From: Hyphomicrobiaceae bacterium
Lineage (GTDB): Bacteria > Pseudomonadota > Alphaproteobacteria > Rhizobiales > Hyphomicrobiaceae
DNA length: 45,410 nucleotides
Reading direction: 5' to 3'
NCBI GenBank assembly: GCA_022844225.1
Contig: JALHMC010000029.1
Span: forward strand, 5,921-51,330
This document shows positions 1 to 7,441 of the stretch, in pieces. A model generated the notes under the pieces. That model saw only the letters and a list, made by a program, of their open reading frames with translations. It searched no databases and was not told the origin of the DNA. Within the stretch, counting starts at the first letter, position 1; every line of letters starts with the position of its first letter. The position numbers and the translations under genes are program-made.

Positions 1-2
1 AC

Positions 3-224
3 ATCTGGCAGGCGACGGCCGAACAGAACGCCCCCACGAAGGAGGCGAGCGCGCGGCCCGAGGCCGATCGCTGGATCGCTGGCGCCGTGATCGTCGAGAC
101 CACGAGCGAGGCTTCGGCCCGACGAGCGCGAGACCTGCTTCCAGAGCTGCTCGGTTCCTCCGCCAAGCCGGCAACGATCGGTATCTACGGCCTGATCACA
201 CTGCAGGAAGCGCCGGAGCATTAG
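3..224 (+). CDS. C-terminal fragment of an unrecognised protein
   Basis: An open frame runs in from the left edge and stops at the TAG at 222-224, leaving 73 visible residues. The fragment begins IWQATAEQNAP and ends GIYGLITLQEAPEH. It has an Arg/Glu-rich helix-like middle (SEASARRARDLL) flanked by short hydrophobic strands (WIAGAVIVETT and TIGIYGLITLQ), which would suit a small alpha/beta fold. I do not recognise a family. The start lies outside the window, so length and function cannot be judged. It converges on the minus-strand DUF169 gene with only 26 bases between them. Codon use is GC-rich, like its neighbours, which supports a real gene rather than a chance frame. Confidence 0.5.
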   Translation: MWQATAEQNAPTKEASARPEADRWIAGAVIVETTSEASARRARDLLPELLGSSAKPATIGIYGLITLQEAPEH

Positions 225-250
225 ATCTCGCTTCCACGCCGCCGGACGCG

Positions 251-1066
251 CTACTTGCGCGCCCGGTCAGGATAGCTCACCGCCATGCCGTCGCGGACGT
301 CGTTCTGGATGCCGTACTGTGGGAACGGATAGCGGAAGCCGTTCTTGGCGAGGCTTTGCATGCCATTGATCGCCTTCTCGAGCTGATCGGGCGGTATCGC
401 CATCAGCATCTCGTCGTCGAGCACGCCACCGTACCTGCGCTCGGCGAAGCAGGGGATCGAGAGCGATGGCTCGCGCTTAGAAAGGGCGCGACCCCAGCTG
501 TCGGCACAGGCAGTTTCACCGACCACACCCCAGTCGAACTTCTTATAGCCGACGTATTGCATGCCGTTGATGAAGTACATCATGGCGCCGGGGGTCGCGT
601 AGAAGAGGGCGATGTCCGGCGGATCGAGCCGTCCGGCCGCCAGCGGCGAGACGACCAAGGCCTCGTACTGGCCGTCAGGCACGCAGTTAAGAGCGGCCTG
701 CCGCTTGCCCGCGTCCTCGAGCGTGCCGTGCCAGACGCCCGCCGTCGCCTTGCCAGACGCCCACTCGGGGGTCTTCGAGTTTCCAAGGCCGACGACCGCC
801 CGGCACTGCGCACCGACGAGGTTCTCTGCCGTGACACCGACCGTCCAGCCGAGCCGCGCAGCCTGGGCGACAACCTGATCCAGCGTGTGAACGTGCTTCG
901 GACGCCTCAGCCGGGGAATTTCGTCGAGGGCGGCGGCACGTTCGAACAGTTTCATGCCGAAGGGAGCAGACCTGAGTTTCAGCAGTCGCTCGAGATCGGC
1001 CGACAACTTCGCAAGATCGAGTTGGGACACGGCGGCAATACTCCTCTGAGGTTGTCGTTTTGCCAT
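251..1066 (-). CDS. DUF169 family protein
   Basis: This 271-residue cytoplasmic protein resembles the DUF169 (COG2043) family, whose biochemical role is not established. Family-like features are the phrases LRSAPFGMKLF near the N-terminus, CRAVVGLG, a central LVVSPLAAGRLDPPDIALFYATPGAMMYFING stretch read in pieces, and a late CFAERRYGG segment with a conserved-looking cysteine. The upstream ATG at 1096 would add ten residues. I chose the ATG at 1066 because MAKRQPQRS looks like a normal N-terminus and no ribosome site is evident for the longer form. The gene is divergent from the stress protein at 1224 across about 157 bp. The family call is fairly secure and the function is unknown. Confidence 0.8.
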   Translation of the reverse strand: MAKRQPQRSIAAVSQLDLAKLSADLERLLKLRSAPFGMKLFERAAALDEIPRLRRPKHVHTLDQVVAQAARLGWTVGVTAENLVGAQCRAVVGLGNSKTPEWASGKATAGVWHGTLEDAGKRQAALNCVPDGQYEALVVSPLAAGRLDPPDIALFYATPGAMMYFINGMQYVGYKKFDWGVVGETACADSWGRALSKREPSLSIPCFAERRYGGVLDDEMLMAIPPDQLEKAINGMQSLAKNGFRYPFPQYGIQNDVRDGMAVSYPDRARK

Positions 1067-1223
1067 GAGCCTGCGTCCCGTCACGAGCGGCGTCAATGGG
1101 CCAAGTCAAGCTCAGCTGGAAGGGGAGGAGGAACTGGAGGGAGAGCGTGGCGTTGAACAGCAGCGCCACCACCGGTGAGCGGCAAGCGCCCCCGGCTTTT
1201 CCATCCTCTTTCAGGAGTTCCCC

Positions 1224-1814
1224 ATGGTCGACATCAACAAGACGCGCACCGAGCCCATCGAACAATTCTGGGACATCACCGACGACATTCGGGCCGGAAT
1301 GCTTGGCGTCGATGGAAGTGGACAGCACATGCAACCCATGCACCCCAACTGCGAGCGCGAGGGGCGCAACATCTGGTTCTTCGTCAAAAAGGATTCCGAT
1401 CTCGTCCAAGCGATCGGCAACGGTGAACATGGCCACTTCTGCGTGGTCGGGCGATCCCACGACTACCACGCGTGCGTCGCTGGCAAGCTCACGGTCGAGC
1501 ACAACAAGGCGATGATTGAAAGGTTCTGGAACTCGGTAACGGCCGCCTGGTTCAAGAGCAAGGACGACCCCGACCTCACCCTCGTCAAGATGACGCTCGA
1601 CAACGGCGTGGCCTGGGGCTCGGTCGGCACGGCGCGCTTCGGCTGGGAGGTAATGAAGGCCAACATGTCGAGCGCCGAGCCGGATGTCGGCGCGCGCCAG
1701 CACTTTTCCTTCGTGCACCAGGTCGAGAACGGGCACGAGCGCGGGATTCCATCACAGAATTCCGGGCTCTCGGATGCGGCCCGCGGCGTTCCGCGGCAGG
1801 AAGGCCAGGTCTGA
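1224..1814 (+). CDS. Pyridoxamine 5'-phosphate oxidase-like general stress protein
   Basis: The 196-residue product resembles the general stress protein 26 branch of the split-barrel FMN-binding superfamily. Members usually bind a flavin and are linked to stress; enzymatic substrates are mostly unknown. Visible features are the N-terminal EQFWDITDDIRAGMLG, the strand NIWFFVKKDSDLVQAI, HDYHACVAGKLTVEHN, and the tail region WGSVGTARFGWEVMKANM followed by EPDVGARQHFSF. In relatives I know, the protein ends around that last phrase. Here about 33 further residues follow (VHQVENGHERG to RQEGQV) and look unstructured, as if the original stop were lost. The ATG at 1224 is preceded by TTTCAGGAGTTCCCC, a good ribosome site. 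Confidence 0.8.
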   Translation: MVDINKTRTEPIEQFWDITDDIRAGMLGVDGSGQHMQPMHPNCEREGRNIWFFVKKDSDLVQAIGNGEHGHFCVVGRSHDYHACVAGKLTVEHNKAMIERFWNSVTAAWFKSKDDPDLTLVKMTLDNGVAWGSVGTARFGWEVMKANMSSAEPDVGARQHFSFVHQVENGHERGIPSQNSGLSDAARGVPRQEGQV

Positions 1815-1884
1815 GGCGGTCAGCGTCAGGCGAACGGCCGAGACGGTTGCGGGCTACGGCCCGGCGTGCCACGTTTCCGGAAAG

Positions 1885-1911
1885 GGCGCCTCTGTCATGG
1901 GGGCGCCTTTT
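1885..1911 (+). terminator. Probable Rho-independent terminator after the stress-protein gene
   Basis: GGCGCC at 1885-1890 pairs with GGCGCC at 1902-1907 around an 11-base loop, and TTTT follows at 1908-1911. An upstream AAA can extend the stem past a one-base bulge. It lies 70 bases after the stress-protein stop and before the dehydrogenase start. Confidence 0.55.
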
Positions 1912-1942
1912 CTCACGCCACCCATCGGGGACCGACGCCCAC

Positions 1943-3004
1943 ATGGCAACCAACATCAAGCGCATCATTTACTTCCATTACCGCATGGATCAGACGGCCG
2001 CGCGCATCCGCGAACTTCGGCCCGACATCGACATGTTCCGTCGGCCTATGGAAGGCGAGATCGACGAAAGCTGGACCGAGATGGCGCGCGCCCACTGCTA
2101 TCATGTCAGCGGGCGCACCGAGCTGCGCGAGCCTTGGTTCCCGGACAAGCGGCTGTTCGCGAAGGCGCCGAACCTTCTGGCGATCTGCTCGCTGGGCGCG
2201 GGCTACGACACGATCGACCTCGCGGCCTGCAACGAGGCCGGCATCATCGTGTGCAACCAGTCGGGTGCCAACAAGGAGGCCGTGGCCGAGCATGCGCTGG
2301 GCCTTATGCTGGCGCTGTCCAAGAAGATCGCACAGTCGAATGCCGCGATGCGCCGCCAGCAGAACCTTGAGCGGTTCCACTACGCCGGTAACGATCTTCT
2401 CGGCAAGACGGTCGGCATCATCGGTCTCGGCAACATCGGTGGCCGCGTTGCCGAGCTGTGCTCGGGCCTCTTCAAGATGACGGTGCTCGCCTACGATCCG
2501 TATCTTTCGGCGGAGAAGATCGCCGCCAAGGGCGCCAGGAAGGTAGAGCTCGACGAGCTTCTGGCCAGCGCCGACTACGTCACCTCGCACACGCCGCTCA
2601 ACGACAGCTCGCGCAACCTGCTTGGCTACGATCAGTTCAAGGCGATGAAGCGGTCGGCCTACTACGTCAACACGTCGCGCGGCGGAACCTACAGCGAGGA
2701 CGATCTCGTCAGGGCGCTGAAGGACGAGCTGATCGCTGGCGCGGGGCTCGACGTGTTCATGGAGGAACCGCCGCCGACCGATCACCCGTTGATGCAATTC
2801 GAGAACGTGATCGTCTCACCGCACAACGCCGGCATCACGCATGAGGCGATGGCCAACGTCGCGATCTTCTCCGCGGACCAGTGGATCGACATCCTCGACG
2901 GCCGCGTACCGCCGCGCCTGATCAACCCCGAAGCGTGGCCGAAATATTGCGATCGCTTCGAGAAGATCCTCGGCTTCCGCCCTGCAGCGCTGCCGAAGAC
3001 TTGA
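1943..3004 (+). CDS. D-2-hydroxyacid dehydrogenase (NAD-dependent)
   Basis: This 353-residue protein is a member of the D-isomer 2-hydroxyacid dehydrogenase family, which interconverts 2-oxoacids and D-2-hydroxyacids with NAD(P)H in the cytoplasm. The Rossmann motif GLGNIG is at residues 161-166. The catalytic triad of the family is visible as Arg246 in TSRGG, Glu275 in DVFMEEPPP and His294 in SPHNAGITHEA. A substrate-loop phrase SLGAGYDTID lies near residue 83. The frame is open upstream to 1847, but MATNIKRIIYFHYR at 1943 looks like the natural start. The substrate cannot be read from sequence; phosphoglycerate, glyoxylate or a branched oxoacid are all possible. The next gene is a haloacetate dehalogenase whose product would be glycolate, a tempting but unproven link. 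Confidence 0.88.
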   Translation: MATNIKRIIYFHYRMDQTAARIRELRPDIDMFRRPMEGEIDESWTEMARAHCYHVSGRTELREPWFPDKRLFAKAPNLLAICSLGAGYDTIDLAACNEAGIIVCNQSGANKEAVAEHALGLMLALSKKIAQSNAAMRRQQNLERFHYAGNDLLGKTVGIIGLGNIGGRVAELCSGLFKMTVLAYDPYLSAEKIAAKGARKVELDELLASADYVTSHTPLNDSSRNLLGYDQFKAMKRSAYYVNTSRGGTYSEDDLVRALKDELIAGAGLDVFMEEPPPTDHPLMQFENVIVSPHNAGITHEAMANVAIFSADQWIDILDGRVPPRLINPEAWPKYCDRFEKILGFRPAALPKT

Positions 3005-3080
3005 GACCCTTTTTACGCGGGTGGGAACGGCCGCAAGTAGCACCCCCTCGCGCGGGGTATCGATAGAGAGGGGGAGGGCG

Positions 3081-3962
3081 ATGTTCTTCGATGGCTTTCG
3101 GCTCGAGCACATCCGCGTTCGCGACGGGGCACTCCGCGTTCGCATCGGTGGAAGCGGCCCGCCACTCGTGTTGCTGCATGGAAATCCGCAGACGCACGCG
3201 ATGTGGCATCTGGTGGCGCCCGATCTCGCGCGCTCGTTCACGGTCGTGGCGCCGGATATGAGGGGTTATGGGCAATCGCTCAAGCCGCCGCCGTCTGCCG
3301 ATCATGGCGCCTACGCCAAACGCGAGATGGCTCGCGACATCGTCGAGCTGATGGCTGGCCTTGGGCACGAGCGCTTTCTCGTGGCCGCCCATGATCGTGG
3401 CGCCCGCGTCGCTCACCGCCTCGCGATCGACCACCCTGGGCGGGTCGAGCGGCTCGCCGTCCTCGATATCGTGCCGACCATCGAGCACTTCGAGCGGGCC
3501 GACATGGCATTCGGCCTCGGCTATTATCACTGGTTCTGGTTCGCGCAGCCGCATCCGTTTCCAGAGGACGTGATCTGCGCCGCTCCCGACGCCTGGTTCC
3601 GGGCGCATACGTCGCGCGAGCCCAAGCCGCCGGGCTTCTTCGCACCCGAGGCGCTCGCCGATTATCTCGCCGCGGCACGGACGCGCGAGATGATCGTCGG
3701 CATGTGCGAGGACTACCGGGCCGCAGCCTCGATCGACCTCGTCCACGATCGGGAAAGCCGCAGCGCTGGGCGGCGTATCCAATGTCCGCTGCATGTGCTC
3801 TGGGGCGCCAAGGGCAAGATCGGGGCCTGGTACGATGCGCTGGCGATCTGGCGGACGTATTGCGACGGTTCTGTCACTGGCCGGTCGATCGAGACGGGCC
3901 ATTATCTGGCCGAGGAAGACCCGGCGAGTGTGCTCGCCGAGTTGAGGGCGTTCTTCGGCTGA
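3081..3962 (+). CDS. Haloacetate (fluoroacetate-type) dehalogenase
   Basis: This 293-residue alpha/beta hydrolase closely follows the fluoroacetate dehalogenase group, which hydrolyses the carbon-halogen bond of haloacetates to give glycolate and halide. By position the full active site is present: nucleophile Asp105 in HDRGAR (104-109) with carboxylate-binding Arg106 and Arg109, acid Asp129 in VLDIVP, halide-binding His150 and Trp151 in YYHWFWF, Tyr212 in CEDYRAA, and base His274 in ETGHYL. The oxyanion region is LLHGNPQTHAMW. In the well-studied Rhodopseudomonas enzyme these are Asp110, Arg111, Arg114, Asp134, His155, Trp156, Tyr219 and His280, so spacing agrees within two residues. The ATG at 3081 has a strong GAGAGGGGGAGGG site just upstream. 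Epoxide hydrolase is a less likely alternative, because the halide pocket is intact. Confidence 0.88.
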   Translation: MFFDGFRLEHIRVRDGALRVRIGGSGPPLVLLHGNPQTHAMWHLVAPDLARSFTVVAPDMRGYGQSLKPPPSADHGAYAKREMARDIVELMAGLGHERFLVAAHDRGARVAHRLAIDHPGRVERLAVLDIVPTIEHFERADMAFGLGYYHWFWFAQPHPFPEDVICAAPDAWFRAHTSREPKPPGFFAPEALADYLAAARTREMIVGMCEDYRAAASIDLVHDRESRSAGRRIQCPLHVLWGAKGKIGAWYDALAIWRTYCDGSVTGRSIETGHYLAEEDPASVLAELRAFFG

Positions 3963-4033
3963 CATGCCGTTCGGCGAGGCCCAGCGCCGATCTGCCGGCT
4001 GCCACCGGGCCTCGCTTTGTTGGAGAACCGCGC

Positions 4034-5329
4034 TCAGGCCGTTGCTTTTGCCAAGGCCTGATCGAGGTCGGCGATGATGTCAGCCGCATCCTCGATGCCG
4101 ATCGAGAGGCGAACTACGTCGTCGCCGGCACCGGCCAAAGCGCGCTGCTCTTTCGTGAGCTGGCTATGCGTCGTCGAGGCCGGATGAATGACGAGGCTCC
4201 GCGTGTCGCCGATGTTGGCGAGATGCGAGAACATCTCGAGCGCACCGACGAATTTCACGCCCGCGTCGTAGCCGCCCTTCAAGCCGAACGTGAATACGGC
4301 GCCTGCACCCGCCGGGCAGATCCGCTTGTGCACGGCGTGGTATTTGTTCGACTCGAGGCCGGCATAGTTGACCCACGCCACGCCTGGATGCTTCTCGAGA
4401 TGACGTGCAACCGCAAGCGCATTGGCGCAGTGCTTCTCCATGCGCAGAGGCAGCGTCTCGATGCCGGTCAGGATCATGAAGGAGTTGAAGGGCGAGATCG
4501 CCGGGCCGAGATCGCGAAGGCCCATGACGCGGCAGGCAATGGCGAAGGCGAAGTCGCCGAACGTCTCAGCCAGAACCATGCCGTTGTAGCTGGCGTTGGG
4601 CGCGGTCATGGTCGGGTACTTGCCGCCCGATTTCGACCAATCGAAGGTTCCGCAATCGACGATGACGCCACCGATCGAATTGCCGTGTCCACCCATGAAC
4701 TTGGTCAGCGAGTGGACGATGATGTCGGCACCGTGCTCCTTTGGTCGGCACAGGTAAGGCGAAGCCAGGGTGTTGTCGACGATCAGCGGCACGCCTGCCC
4801 TCTTCGCGATCGCGGAGATCGCTGCGATGTCGACCACGACCCCACCCGGGTTCGCGATCGACTCGATCATGATGGCCTTGGTTTTCGGCGTAATAGCCTT
4901 CTCGAATGAGGCCGGATCGGTGGAGTCGGCCCAAATCACGTTCCAACCGAACTTCTTGAACGCGTGGTTGAACTGGTTGATCGAGCCTCCGTAGAGCTGG
5001 CGCCCTGCCACGAAGTCGTCCCCGGGTTCGAGCAGGGTGTGGAAGACGAGGGCCTGCGCCGCATGCCCGGACGCCACCGCCAGCGCCGCCGTGCCACCTT
5101 CGAGAGATGCGATGCGGGCCTCGAGCACGCTCTGGGTCGGATTGCCGATGCGAGTGTAGATGTTGCCGAACGCCTGCAGGCCGAACAACGATGCGGCATG
5201 CTCGGCATCGTTGAAGACGAAGGACGTGGTCTGGTAGATGGGCGTCGTGCGGGCACCCGTCGCGGGGTCAGGCGCAGCGCCAGCGTGAATCGAACGGGTG
5301 GCAAAGCCGGGTGTCGTATTTTTTGTCAT
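4034..5329 (-). CDS. metY: O-acetylhomoserine sulfhydrylase (aminocarboxypropyltransferase)
   Basis: A 431-residue PLP enzyme of the Cys/Met metabolism family. It condenses O-acetylhomoserine with sulfide (or methanethiol) to make homocysteine (or methionine) in the cytoplasm. The start TRSIHAGAAPDPATGARTTP is typical. YTRIGNPT at about 58-65 is the phosphate and cofactor region, and VDNTLASPYLCRP at 184-196 follows. The PLP-binding lysine is Lys210 in HSLTKFMGGHGN. The C-terminal domain ends VRLSIGIEDAADIIADLDQAL. A length near 430 separates MetY from the shorter MetB/MetC/MetZ proteins. It is divergent from an SsuD-like monooxygenase across 180 bp. I looked for a SAM-type riboswitch in that gap and could not recognise one. 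Confidence 0.93.
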   Translation of the reverse strand: MTKNTTPGFATRSIHAGAAPDPATGARTTPIYQTTSFVFNDAEHAASLFGLQAFGNIYTRIGNPTQSVLEARIASLEGGTAALAVASGHAAQALVFHTLLEPGDDFVAGRQLYGGSINQFNHAFKKFGWNVIWADSTDPASFEKAITPKTKAIMIESIANPGGVVVDIAAISAIAKRAGVPLIVDNTLASPYLCRPKEHGADIIVHSLTKFMGGHGNSIGGVIVDCGTFDWSKSGGKYPTMTAPNASYNGMVLAETFGDFAFAIACRVMGLRDLGPAISPFNSFMILTGIETLPLRMEKHCANALAVARHLEKHPGVAWVNYAGLESNKYHAVHKRICPAGAGAVFTFGLKGGYDAGVKFVGALEMFSHLANIGDTRSLVIHPASTTHSQLTKEQRALAGAGDDVVRLSIGIEDAADIIADLDQALAKATA

Positions 5330-5509
5330 TTGGGCAATCTCCTCAGCCTATCGGACGTCACCATCAACCGGGTCCAGGCACTTGAAGTCAATGGGGAACC
5401 GGTCGACGTGCATCGGATCGACGGCATCGTCCTGTGTTCCGCGCACGGCTGGAAATAATCTGTCTGCCGAGCCACCATGGCGCGGAATTCCAATTCTTCG
5501 GAGACGCGC
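5330..5509. promoter_or_regulatory. Divergent promoter region between metY and the SsuD-like gene
   Basis: This 180-bp gap separates two divergent sulfur-related genes and should hold both promoters. I see no clear SAM-II, SAM or SAH riboswitch consensus on the metY side. A GGAG at 5500-5503 is the ribosome site of the monooxygenase. No operator could be assigned. Confidence 0.4.
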
Positions 5510-6598
5510 ATGCGGCCCCTCGAGCTAGGTTGGTATCTGCCGACGCACGGCGATACCGTGCGCTTCAACGACCCTTCCACCGACGTGGTGCCGTCGCTGG
5601 AGCTGTTCGAGAAAATCGTCGATCAGGCGGAGCGCGCAGGTTTCGAGTACCTCCTGATTCCGGTCGGTGTCGCCTGCTGGGAGGCCTATATGGCCGGCGC
5701 CTACATGGCGGCAAGGCATGCGCGCATCCGGCCGCTCATCGCCGCGCGCCCTGGCTACATCAACCCCGTGATGCTGGCCAAGATGATCTCGACCTTGGAT
5801 CACCTTTCGAAGGGGCGCATCGCCGTGAACCTGATCGCAGGGCAGAACGAGGCTGACGTCGAAGCGGAGGGTGTAACGCTCGGCAAAGCGGAGCGCTACG
5901 ACTTGATGGAGGAGGAGGTCCGCATCCTGAAGGCCTTGTGGACGTCCGGACAACCGCTCGACTTCGATGGGCGGTTTCACCGGCTCAAGGGTGCCGAGAT
6001 CCGTCCGCGCTCCTACCAGAAGCCGCACCCGCGCTTCTACCTCGGCGGCGGGTCGGCGCAGGCGTGGGACGTCTCGGCGCGCCATTCGGACGTGCATCTC
6101 TTCTGGGGCGACACCCCGGAACGCGTCGGCGACAACATCACCCAGATCCGCAAACTCGCTGAGCGCTACGGCCGCGAACGCGACATCGGCTTCGGCATGC
6201 GGCTCCAGATCATCTGTCGTGAAACGGAAGCTGACGCGTGGTCAGCGGCGGAGGCGCTGCTCGCCAAGACGAGCGAGCAGGACCGCGAGCGGGTGATCCA
6301 GCGCACCGCGACCTCGGAAGCCAACCGCCGTATCCAGGATCTCGCCCGCGAGAAAGGGCCGTTGATCGCACCCAATCTCTGGACCGGTCTGACGCGCGTG
6401 CGACAGGGCGCTGGCATCGCCATCGTCGGCGATCCGCAGCAATGCGCGAACGTCATCCAGCGCTTCATCGACGTCGGCTGCCACTCGTTCTGTCTGTCGG
6501 GCTATCTTCACGACGAGGAGGCCGAACGGTTCGGTCGTCTGGTGCGCCCGCTCGTCGCGGAACGGAACCCTGGCCGGCTCGCCGCGGGAAGCCTATGA
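5510..6598 (+). CDS. LLM-class FMN-dependent monooxygenase, alkanesulfonate monooxygenase-like
   Basis: A 362-residue luciferase-like (TIM barrel) flavin monooxygenase, closest in appearance to SsuD. SsuD uses reduced FMN and oxygen to release sulfite from alkanesulfonates. Visible markers are LGWYLPTHGD at the N-terminus, RPLIAARPGYINPVMLAKMISTLDHLS, GRIAVNLIAGQNEADVE, ERYDLMEEEVRILKALW, and HPRFYLGGGSAQAWDVSARHSDVHLFWGD, all typical of the SsuD/DszA branch. I chose the ATG at 5510 because GGAG ends seven bases upstream; an earlier in-frame ATG at 5477 lacks a site. No ABC transporter (SsuABC) or flavin reductase lies beside it, so the exact substrate is open. The metY neighbour suggests sulfur scavenging. 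Confidence 0.87.
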   Translation: MRPLELGWYLPTHGDTVRFNDPSTDVVPSLELFEKIVDQAERAGFEYLLIPVGVACWEAYMAGAYMAARHARIRPLIAARPGYINPVMLAKMISTLDHLSKGRIAVNLIAGQNEADVEAEGVTLGKAERYDLMEEEVRILKALWTSGQPLDFDGRFHRLKGAEIRPRSYQKPHPRFYLGGGSAQAWDVSARHSDVHLFWGDTPERVGDNITQIRKLAERYGRERDIGFGMRLQIICRETEADAWSAAEALLAKTSEQDRERVIQRTATSEANRRIQDLAREKGPLIAPNLWTGLTRVRQGAGIAIVGDPQQCANVIQRFIDVGCHSFCLSGYLHDEEAERFGRLVRPLVAERNPGRLAAGSL

Positions 6599-6650
6599 AT
6601 GCGCTGTCTCCAGTGGCGCGCTGAGTACCGGCAATCGGAGAGGAGACTGC

Positions 6651-7421
6651 ATGACCTTCGTCCGTACCTCGATGGCCGTCGCGATGCTGGCGCTTAGCGC
6701 TCTTTCAGCCCAGGCCGAAGCCGATGGTCCCGATGCTTGGCGTGTGATCGGTGTGCGGCCCGACGACACGTTGCACCTGCATGCCGAGGCCAGTGCCCGG
6801 AGCCGCACCATTCTGCAGATCCCACATGATGCGAAGGGCCTGCTGAATCGCGGCTGCAAGGCCGGCCCCACGTTCGCTCAATGGCAGAGCATGTCCGTGG
6901 CCCAGCGCGAGCGAGCCGCACGAGCGCGCTGGTGTCGTGTGGCTTACAAAGGCAAGACTGGCTGGGTCGCTGGGCGCTTCCTCGCTGAGGGGGCCACGCC
7001 ACCACCCGAAGCGGCCGGCGTGACCATTGGCGCGTGGCGGGTGAGTTGCGCTGGAGGGCCGTGCGCCATTGAACAGCAAGGCGTTGGGGGACAGCGCCCG
7101 ACGCGTTTCATCATCGAACCGGACGTTCAAGGCAACGCCAGATTGACGGTCGAGCGCACGGGGATGGCGCGGACGGGCACCGTGGCGATCTACATGGACG
7201 GGGACGAAATCTCACGGGGACCGCTCGCGCCACTGCGTAAGGGCAGCGATCGCCTCGTAATGGAGCCCGACGACATTACGCTCGCGATTATGCGGCGTAT
7301 GGCACGGCAGAAGAACATGGTGATCAGCCTGCCCGGGGAGGAGCGCGGGGTCGAATTTCATCTCGACGATTTCACTAAGGCCTTGGGGGAACTCAATCGC
7401 ATGCGGGCCAGCCCCCGCTAG
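6651..7421 (+). CDS. Secreted SH3-domain protein with IalB-like C-terminal part
   Basis: A 256-residue exported protein. Residues 1-22 form a Sec signal peptide ending SAQA. A bacterial SH3-like region follows (residues about 28-115), recognisable by VRPDDTLHLHAEASARSRTILQIP and WCRVAYKGKTGWVAGRFL. The C-terminal half begins TIGAWRVSCAGGPCAIEQQ, which resembles the invasion-associated locus B (DUF1176-like) fold, with two cysteines close together. Bacterial SH3 domains often bind peptidoglycan, and the next gene is an L,D-transpeptidase starting about 20 bases downstream, so a periplasmic cell-wall role is likely but inferred. The ATG at 6651 has GGAGAGGAG upstream. No catalytic motif is visible. 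Confidence 0.72.
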   Translation: MTFVRTSMAVAMLALSALSAQAEADGPDAWRVIGVRPDDTLHLHAEASARSRTILQIPHDAKGLLNRGCKAGPTFAQWQSMSVAQRERAARARWCRVAYKGKTGWVAGRFLAEGATPPPEAAGVTIGAWRVSCAGGPCAIEQQGVGGQRPTRFIIEPDVQGNARLTVERTGMARTGTVAIYMDGDEISRGPLAPLRKGSDRLVMEPDDITLAIMRRMARQKNMVISLPGEERGVEFHLDDFTKALGELNRMRASPR

Positions 7422-7441
7422 TTTTGTCGAAGCCAGAGCCA

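Noticed and set aside
5390..5460. Short upstream peptide (about 21-35 codons) before metY
   Set aside because: It has no ribosome site, no run of Met or Cys codons and no attenuator hairpin, so it is not a convincing leader peptide.
5330..5509. SAM-type riboswitch before metY
   Set aside because: Related bacteria often have one, but I could not find the SAM-II, SAM or SAH core sequences in this gap.
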